64,000 bases of DNA from Zygnema cylindricum (taxonomy: Eukaryota > Streptophyta > Zygnematophyceae > Zygnematales > Zygnemataceae): contig JBBHKE010001799.1 of the NCBI GenBank assembly GCA_037447655.1, forward strand, positions 1 to 64,000. Reading direction: 5' to 3'. Positions 57,701 to 64,000 of this stretch are shown one piece after another (within the stretch, counting starts at the first letter, position 1; the number at the start of each line of letters is the position of its first letter). Position numbers and translations under genes: made by a program. The notes below the pieces were generated by a model. It had not been told where the DNA came from, searched no databases, and saw only the letters and a list, made by a program, of their open reading frames with translations.

Positions 57701-60700
57701 GATAACACATGGCACCAAAGGTGCTCAAAAAATATAAATTGTGTATAAAGATGTCATACGTTGGCCCTCCAAAGGGAAAAAAAGAAAAACAAGCAAAGCT
57801 GAAGAAAACATAACAACTGACACATACAAAAGGATTTCAAACCCTAAAAGAAACCCGCACGCACTAAGAGACAATATGCTAAATTAGGTCAAACTACACC
57901 AAATACAGTGTACCAGCATTTGCCATACAAAAATCATTTTCTCACTCTTAACCTTTGAGTAAAAACCATAAAACGAGAAAAAAAGCGAAAAAAATAAAAC
58001 ACCCAGAAAAATACTTCCTACTAAAGCATAAAAATGTATGCATCCATTATAGTAACGCTACGACCAAAACTGAAATCAAAAACTGGAACCAGAACTGAAA
58101 AAAAAAAACTGAAACTGAAACACAAAGCAGAACCATTCCTCCAACAAGGAATTGAACACCCAGTGCTGTAGTTCTCCACCACCATATTCAGATATCCAAA
58201 GGGCTTCCCATATTATGTTTCCACAAAGCCAAAAACCTATTGATCTTAAAAGCCTAAAATGAACCCCACGAGCATCACACAAACCATGATATTTCAACTT
58301 CCAAATCTTAACTCCCCAAAAGCAATTATTAACTATCCTGAAATTTTTGCCTCCCATTTTCGCCAGGATAACAAAAGCTCGCTGAAACTTTAAAAAGCTT
58401 TGCGAACTAAAAAATAGGGAATGAAAGGCATAAATCTTTGAACTTTGCCTTAAAAAGATGTTACCACGTAACCTGATTCCTTGCAAATCCTCCACTATCG
58501 AGGTTGCAATAAAACTTATGGCGTAAAATCTGAAAACTGGACTGGGGAAATTAAAAAAAACCTTCATCTCTTGTCCTAGAAACACACCTTTGCTAGTCTC
58601 AGTCCCAATAGCTACAAGATCTCCACCGACAGCCATGGATTGAGGCTCCAAAGGAGTCAAAGGCCTTGAAACTCCCTTCGAAGTCTCAGATTTTCCGACA
58701 ATTCCGTTTTCTCCGCCGACCCCAATAGGACCTTTCCCACTTGGAAGCGGATCGGTTGAGAGAGTTGCACTTTCGACATCCTTCTGTTGTTTAGAAGGTG
58801 CTTGAACTCCCAATTCCGATTTATCTACTATTACGAAACCACTTTTTGAAGGTGCAGAAATTGACTTCTGAGAATCCATATTAAGTACAGTTTTTTCTTG
58901 AGATTCTGCGCCTGATTCAGTGGTTTTCTTTGTAGAGGATGTTGCGTTTTCCTTAGTATTAGCCCCACTTCCTGCGGATCCTCGATCTGTCGAAATTGCA
59001 GGAATGGCGCCAGCTGAGCCAGCAGGCGGGGCAGGTGCTGCAAGAACAGATAATAATGATAATAATAAAGATGCAAACTGGAATTAGACAAACATAAAAT
59101 ACGAAGCACATAAATTGATATGTATGAGACTAGGACAAAAGGTTGAAGATTAGAAAAGAAACCAAGTTGAAAAAATAGCACAAGATATGAGGGCTAAGCA
59201 GCCTTGACAGAATCACAAAAGGACAACGTAAAATTAATAGATGCATAGATTTTCATAGCAGCAGCCAGTAATGCTCGACTGTTCAGCTTTCTGTCTCTCC
59301 CTCCTACTCTCTCTCGCCCTCTCCCTCGGACATTAGAATTATGAAGTTCAACACCTAAAGATTCTTATTTTCCTATAACATCTAAAATTGTTCCAAACCA
59401 ATAACATACAATGTGCTTGTTGTGATCGCATTGCTGCCTCATCGATCGAAGAAAACGCCACGAGGGATTCTTTAAATCGATCTACAGCTTGACGAAGCGC
59501 TTTATTTGGCATAAGATCATCGTTTTTAAACTTAGAAGAACCACATTGTGGACATTTTCCATTTTTGATTAGCTCATCCCTGATGCCTGTAAAAGAAATG
59601 GTAAAGAAAACAAACTGATTCAAAACTCATTGAGAAGTGCCTCATTCTGAACACGAAGTTAAAACAGGTACAAAAGTGACTTAGCTAAAAACAGGTTTTT
59701 TTTAATCGCCCTTAGACTTGGGTAGAAAGTGACAGAAGTCCACCAAAGTTCAGTTATCAATCAAAAAGATCTGCTACACAAAAGTATTAAGCAATTTACA
59801 GGTGCGAGGGTTTGGTCTGGAAAAATTAAAACCAAGAAATGAGGAAGCAAAGAGTAGGCTTCGGAGATTATGGGGGACAGGACACTCTTTATTGCAGAAG
59901 TTACGAACTGCCTGAAAATAGCCATTAAAAACTATATTTTCCAGGGAGATAAATAAACATACATTGGTCACAAAAAGTCTCTTGACAACAGGGAATAAGG
60001 ACGGCGTCTCGAAAAAGTCGTTTACACAAAGGACAGCGTAATTCAGGAGGAGGTTCAACTGTTGTTGGTCTCATGTGAAGCAATGCATCTGCTTCCTTTT
60101 CAAACCGCTCCCTGAAACATAGAAACCGTCACAATAGTTTAGCTTAAAACAATAGTCCTAACTTCGTAGGAAAAGTTTCACGCTTCACACAACAGACATA
60201 AATACAACAGTCTTAAGACAACAATCATGATTGTATAGAAACAGTTAAAGTTCACAGGACAATCACAACAATGGCACTCCCGTGTTGCTATTAATATGGC
60301 ATTGTTTATCAATATTAAATTAGGAAAAAATATGACTATTAATGCCAAAAGAAAATCAATGATATTAATTTAGAGTTGGTAACGTGATGGCATGCTGCCC
60401 TCTCCTTTAATTTGTGCTAAAAAGCACAAACACGGCTTTCTGTAAATAGAGATGAGCAATGCACTTGTTGATTATAATGCACAATATCCTAAGTAAAGTT
60501 GTCGAAAAACAGATGCTTCCTACATCAGCTCATATTTTTACAAAACACAGCATTTCTTCAATTTACAGTAGAGCATTGCCAAGTAAACTTGGATCGAGAT
60601 ACTCTCGAAACACTCATAGCCTAACAATACTTAGTGGCTAAACATACCGACCAACTAGCAGGACATTAAATATATGAACCAAACTGCTTGTGACATGTTG

Positions 60701-63700
60701 TGTTTCATCTTTACTCCGTAACAATAAAGTTTTCATACAGAAACGGGGCAGCAACCCTAAACCCTAGAAACCCTGGTGATACTAACCCAAGCAATCAGCA
60801 AAACCTGAACAAATCTTTTATGTTTAAAATAGAAACTGTTGCCTTCAGATTGGAAAGAACATATTCTGTTTTCAAATCCGAAAAAGAAAGTTTAAAAACA
60901 TACTCGTCAGGCCTCAATTTTACAATACGGCCATCAGGAGCAATTAAAGAACCCTCCTCATCAGCTTGCAGTCTTGTGCGAGGAATTCCAGAAGGTGGTT
61001 TTACTCTCTTGATATCATAGTTTGGATCACCATTTGTGGGGCAATGTTGAATGTAATGGCCTGAAAATTGACAAACAAACGACAGTTCTTCCTTATGTAT
61101 AGAAACTTTCTTAAAAAGTACTTCTGCCACTACATTTTTCCTCTGTACACAATTAGGTGAGAAAAAGGCCTAAATTTTTGCAGTATGACGTCACAGTATG
61201 ATGAAGGGAACAAAATCTAACCATACCATCCCATTATTACGCTGACCCAGCTTTAGGTCCGAAACTCGTTTGCTTCAAGATTGTAAGCGAATGAAGATTA
61301 ATGTTTGACAACAGAAAATTAACAATTCCAAGCTAAACATAAGATTTCTCAGAGATTCTACCTTTCATTGCATACTGCATTTCTTAGAAGAGCACTTGTT
61401 GATAAAAACAACTTGTAGAAGATTACAATAGGGAAGATATATATTCACCTGCTTGACCACAACGATGACATATATAACCAGCAGGTGGAGTATTACTCCT
61501 ACCCGAAAATGTGAATCTTCCACCTGAACGCAAAACCAAGCCTGTAAAGTGAAGGCCAGACTGAAAATGCAGCCGAACGAGAAAATTGAGCAAAAACTGG
61601 AGTCTAAATTAAAATCTGAACCCCGACCGGAGTCGTGGAGTCTCAAGTAAAAATGAAGCAAAAAGATAGGAATGTGTAAAGTGAGACTGAGATCCTAAAC
61701 CACAATCTGTAAAGCGGAATTTAGCAAAAGATAAATCAAAATTCTGAAATTAGTCAAGTGTCTCAAATCAGGGCATATTTCCCGGTGATTTGATGATAAA
61801 ATATCCCCATAAGTTTCTCAACGACCGAAGAAAAAATGAAACACATATATCGCGTAAAAGCGAAGCCCTCTAAAGCCCGAAATAGAGCAATGCAATGCAA
61901 TAACCATGCACATAGGTGTAAAATTTGTCCCCGATATACCTGCCCCTCCCCTGCCTGCACCTCTGCCAAAAGATCCTCTTCCAAAACCACGTCCAGCCTC
62001 TTGAGTTTGCCTGTTAATCAAAACAGATAAATTTGTTGGTTTGATAAAAAAAAATCGAAATTAACGCAAAATCCTATAGTGTTCTAGCACCTTATCTAGC
62101 AAAAAAAGAAGAAAATACACAAAGGGACATGAAAACATTTCACAAACATGCCCCTGATTTCTGTCAACCAACTGACTACATGATACTTTTCAGCAAGTCC
62201 AAAGAAAAGTGAAGACAAATTCTACGGTGTCATATCACAAAACAAATAGACAGACAGGTCTACAATCAGAAAAAAGAAACCAGGGTTCTGCTCTAAGACT
62301 TATATAGGTCTATTCTCTACAACAACAAAAAAGACAGATAGAAGTTTTTGTGAGGTTCCTTTCAAAGTTTGTATCAGGTCTAGCCTATAGAACTGGAACA
62401 AGATAGCCAAAGGGTTTTCCAGGGTTCTTTCGAGGTTTTAACAGATGTCACTCTACATTCACACAGGACATAGACTAAGGCTTCCGAAGTTTTTTTTTTT
62501 TTTGTTTTTTTGTTAAATGATTCTACCTCTGCCAATCGGTCAACTGGTTTTCATCATTTTCTAAAATGTCTAGTGATTCTGCCACTGTCAATCTTCCGAC
62601 TGTTTTTCGCCATTTTTTACAATGTTTAGTGATTCTACCTCTGCCAATCTGTCGACTGTTTCTTCACCATGGCAGCAAGTTTAGCTTCTTCCTCATCTTC
62701 TGCCATAGATGCCGCAGCTGTCTGCATAGACAGCGAATACATATCGCCAAAGTCATCCTGAAAAAAAAAACATAATTTGTTAAACACAAACTTAAAATCC
62801 AGCCAATGAATACACAATCAGCTGCACTCAATATACTAGTCTTTTTTATTATTATGGTTTCTAAAAACACAAACATTCCATAGAAAAATATGTTATAAGA
62901 ATGAGTGATTCTTCAGTATCAGCAAGCATATGCATAAAAGCAAAAATTCATAATCATGACAACGAATATTGCATATTAATGTCATGCTTGTTAGAACAAT
63001 TAATTGGCATTCTTGTATGTTTAGTGTTTTGAATGACATCTAACCATTGATAGAGAGGGAAACAGCCTGTTCTGTACTAGACAACAAGGTTACAAGCCAA
63101 CAACAGGGTCACAATTCACCTGCAATAAATTCCGCCATTTGATACCTTTTCCTAAGTTTCCACCGCTTTTAGTGTGGCTATTGTGTGCTTTTTCCAAGAC
63201 TGACCACCACTCTCAGTATAAATTCCTGCTTGGACTTTTTTTTTTGTTGTATGGATTGCTTTATTAGGAAATGCATATAATACTGAAGTGTGGCACAGTT
63301 GCACACCATTCATTGACACTAAAACAAAAGAATTATCATTGTACATTGCTAAATTATATAAATTATACTAGCATAGGTTTGGCCAAACTCTCTGCAATTA
63401 GTGGTACTTTGTTTCTCGAGGACAAAAAAAGTGCAAGACCAAATGAGTAAGATTAACGCACAAAATAATAAGTTGTGTACTTTCAAACAACAATTGGTGT
63501 AAATAACTTATAGCTAGTGACCCTGAATAAATGTACTGTTAGGGAAAAAATTTCGTGACAGCAAAAACTTTTATGTTAGCAGGAGAGCCGGACGGTGCAT
63601 TGATCTCCAATGAAATCATTTGGCTCTTAACTGTCAAACATTAAAAAAAGGGAAAAAAACCGACAAAATGGAAAATAACAGAAAAAGAGGGGGGAAGAGG

Positions 63701-63985
63701 GATGACCTCACCAAAAACTGATCCACAAAAAGAAGAAATTAGTTATTGGTAGTACCTGAAGAGATGATTCTGCGGCAGTTGGGTCTTCTGCTTTTCCAAG
63801 CTGAAGAGTACCCAAGTCTTGCTTTGATGGTTTCGACTTTCCACTGGCAAATACCAAAAAAAAAACAAAAAAAAAAGTCAACCACAGTCAGGAAGGAAAA
63901 AGTAAGCCACATTCAGAATTGTGAAACATCAGATGAAATTATAAGAGATTTTACTTTTGTGAGGTGCATCGTGGGCCATTCAAAG
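50997..63985 (-). CDS. RBBP6/PQT3-like: RBBP6/PQT3-like E3 ubiquitin ligase (MPE1 family), 5' end outside window
   Basis: Sixteen minus-strand exons: 63955-63985, 63756-63843, 62639-62757, 61940-62010, 61449-61523, 60904-61060, 59963-60111, 59410-59586, 58588-59037, 57623-57684, 57433-57470, 56283-56424, 54030-54270, 53224-53397, 52545-52605 and 50997-51785. Order: linker, Gly/Arg-rich RGFGRGSFGRGAG, CCHC knuckle, RING/U-box-like finger, Ser/Thr-rich linker, Lys patch, Met/Pro-rich region with a second CCHC, charged coiled stretch, Lys/Arg-rich tail. This is the RBBP6/Mpe1/PQT3 layout. Family members are E3 ligases, and Mpe1/RBBP6 belong to the pre-mRNA 3'-end cleavage machinery (nucleus). 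The N-terminal ubiquitin-like DWNN domain must lie past 64000. Phases agree at all joins except 58588 to 57684, which is off by one. The tail frame stops early at a homopolymer. Confidence 0.95.
53224..54270 (-). CDS. RBBP6/PQT3-like: RBBP6-like Pro/Met/Gly-rich exon and charged helical exon
   Basis: Exon 54030-54270 reads PVPPGIMPPYGNENGYWGPQ and further Met/Pro/Gly repeats to GGPPMHR. Exon 53224-53397 starts DYMGPMDMMDHDPRTREPRL and continues as a charged, probably helical stretch (REEFEEMQLLTRRRIELAEQ). Plant PQT3 proteins have a comparable MSREEFEARKADLRRKRE segment. Phases 2/2 agree. Confidence 0.9.
56283..56424 (-). CDS. RBBP6/PQT3-like: RBBP6-like exon with a second CCHC knuckle
   Basis: Reads VDHPCPKCGSFEHPPWECPE then QMMGMDPMGHYPQYPGMF. 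CPKCGSFEHPPWEC fits C-x2-C-x4-H-x4-C exactly. It lies within the Met/Pro-rich region, far downstream of the RING. I recall no such knuckle in Arabidopsis PQT3 or human RBBP6, but could not check homologues. Confidence 0.9.
58588..59037 (-). CDS. RBBP6/PQT3-like: RBBP6-like Ser/Thr/Pro-rich linker exon
   Basis: 450 nt after CTTGCAG, in phase with the RING exon: APAPPAGSAGAIPAISTD ... GFVIVDKSELGVQAPSKQ ... GDLVAIGTETSK|G. Low complexity, no domain. The donor AAAG|GTGTGT is phase 1, whereas the next exon (57623-57684, VVDRNKSGTKKKKKNRAPPA) needs phase 2. Either a small exon is unseen or one base is missing in the GGG at its start. Confidence 0.85.
59410..60111 (-). CDS. RBBP6/PQT3-like: RBBP6-like exons carrying the RING/U-box-like finger
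   Basis: Exon 59963-60111 encodes PPPELRCPLCKRLFRDAVLI then PCCQETFCDQ. Exon 59410-59586 completes the Cys codon and adds IRDELIKNGKCPQCGSSKF, then DLMPNKALRQAVDRFKE. All zinc-ligand cysteine pairs expected of the RBBP6 RING (CPLC, CC, CDQC, CPQC) are present, so the ligase core looks intact. Confidence 0.95.
60904..61523 (-). CDS. RBBP6/PQT3-like: RBBP6-like exons carrying the conserved zinc knuckle
   Basis: Exon 61449-61523 reads NTPPAGYICHRCGQAG and joins in phase with 60904-61060, GHYIQHCPTNGDPNYDIKRV. Together they form CHRCGQAGHYIQHC (C-x2-C-x4-H-x4-C). The following KPPSGIPRTRL and DGRIVKLRPDE match the conserved linker of plant PQT3-type proteins. The intron lies between Gly and His of the knuckle. 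Confidence 0.95.
62518..62662. repeat. 56-bp tandem repeat spanning the RBBP6-like exon end and donor
   Basis: Copies start at 62518, 62574 and 62630 (exact 56-base spacing) with TGATTCTACCTCTGCCAATC-type sequence. The third copy is the real exon end. The donor GT is kept in the first copy but is GG in the second. Confidence 0.9.
62639..62757 (-). CDS. RBBP6/PQT3-like: RBBP6-like acidic linker exon with duplicated donor
   Basis: DDFGDMYSLSMQTAAASMAE, then DEEEAKLAAMVKKQSTDWQ, with Arg split by the donor AG|GTAGAATC. This corresponds to the family's EDSKIKALIDTPALDWQRQ segment before the Gly/Arg-rich stretch. The exon end and donor are repeated twice more in the intron. Confidence 0.93.
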
Positions 63986-64000
63986 CTGAAGAGAAAAGAT

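Noticed and set aside
1-64000. CRISPR arrays, operons, bacterial promoters
   Set aside because: Intron-rich eukaryotic sequence; the regular repeats present are minisatellites without unique equal-length spacers.

Overview
This is a eukaryotic nuclear window, AT-rich, with many-exon genes, GT-AG introns and dense transposon debris. The best-resolved genes point to the green-plant (streptophyte) lineage. One is an E2 ubiquitin-conjugating enzyme of the plant UBC16/17/18 (UBE2W) type. The other is an RBBP6/PQT3-type E3 ligase with a plant-like layout. A Ty1/copia element and a 'GGIRPIAVGEVL' type reverse-transcriptase relic fit a streptophyte alga or early land plant, but the species cannot be fixed from the sequence.

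Layout. 0.9-1.9 kb: broken non-LTR-like reverse transcriptase, minus strand. 3.56-7.96 kb: complete six-exon UBC16-18-like E2 gene, minus strand; none of its exons is obvious from long ORFs, and two GA/CT blocks fill its second intron. 8.1-9.7 kb: degenerate minisatellites. 10.2-12.75 kb: head-to-tail cluster of six short inverted-repeat elements with termini like GTACACCGCGAATCG. 13.9-19.6 kb: Ty1/copia element with dead catalytic motifs and a truncated 3' LTR, followed by a second copia relic to 21.2 kb. 22.5-25.7 kb: unrecognised multi-exon gene, plus strand. 26.07-26.47 kb: hAT-like palindromic element holding a C30/G30 hairpin. 27.35-30.6 kb: unrecognised gene, minus strand, with three TGACGTCA sites at its 5' end and about 700 bp of CT repeats upstream. 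32.7-50.1 kb: gene-poor nest of inverted-repeat elements (TA-flanked GTACACC family and hAT-like TAGTGTTGTGTATCGG family) with short tandem repeats. 51.0-64 kb: the 3' part of an RBBP6/PQT3-like gene, minus strand, running off the right edge; its N-terminal DWNN domain lies outside.

Both recognisable genes act in ubiquitin transfer (one E2, one E3), but nothing in the sequence shows that they work together. Several otherwise clean coding frames are interrupted by one-base slips in homopolymers. This suggests base-level assembly errors at least as much as real mutation. Two splice boundaries, one in each recognised gene, are tandemly duplicated in the adjoining intron. The most unusual repeat signal is the GTACACC family: the short word next to each terminus changes between subfamilies together with its internal repeats.
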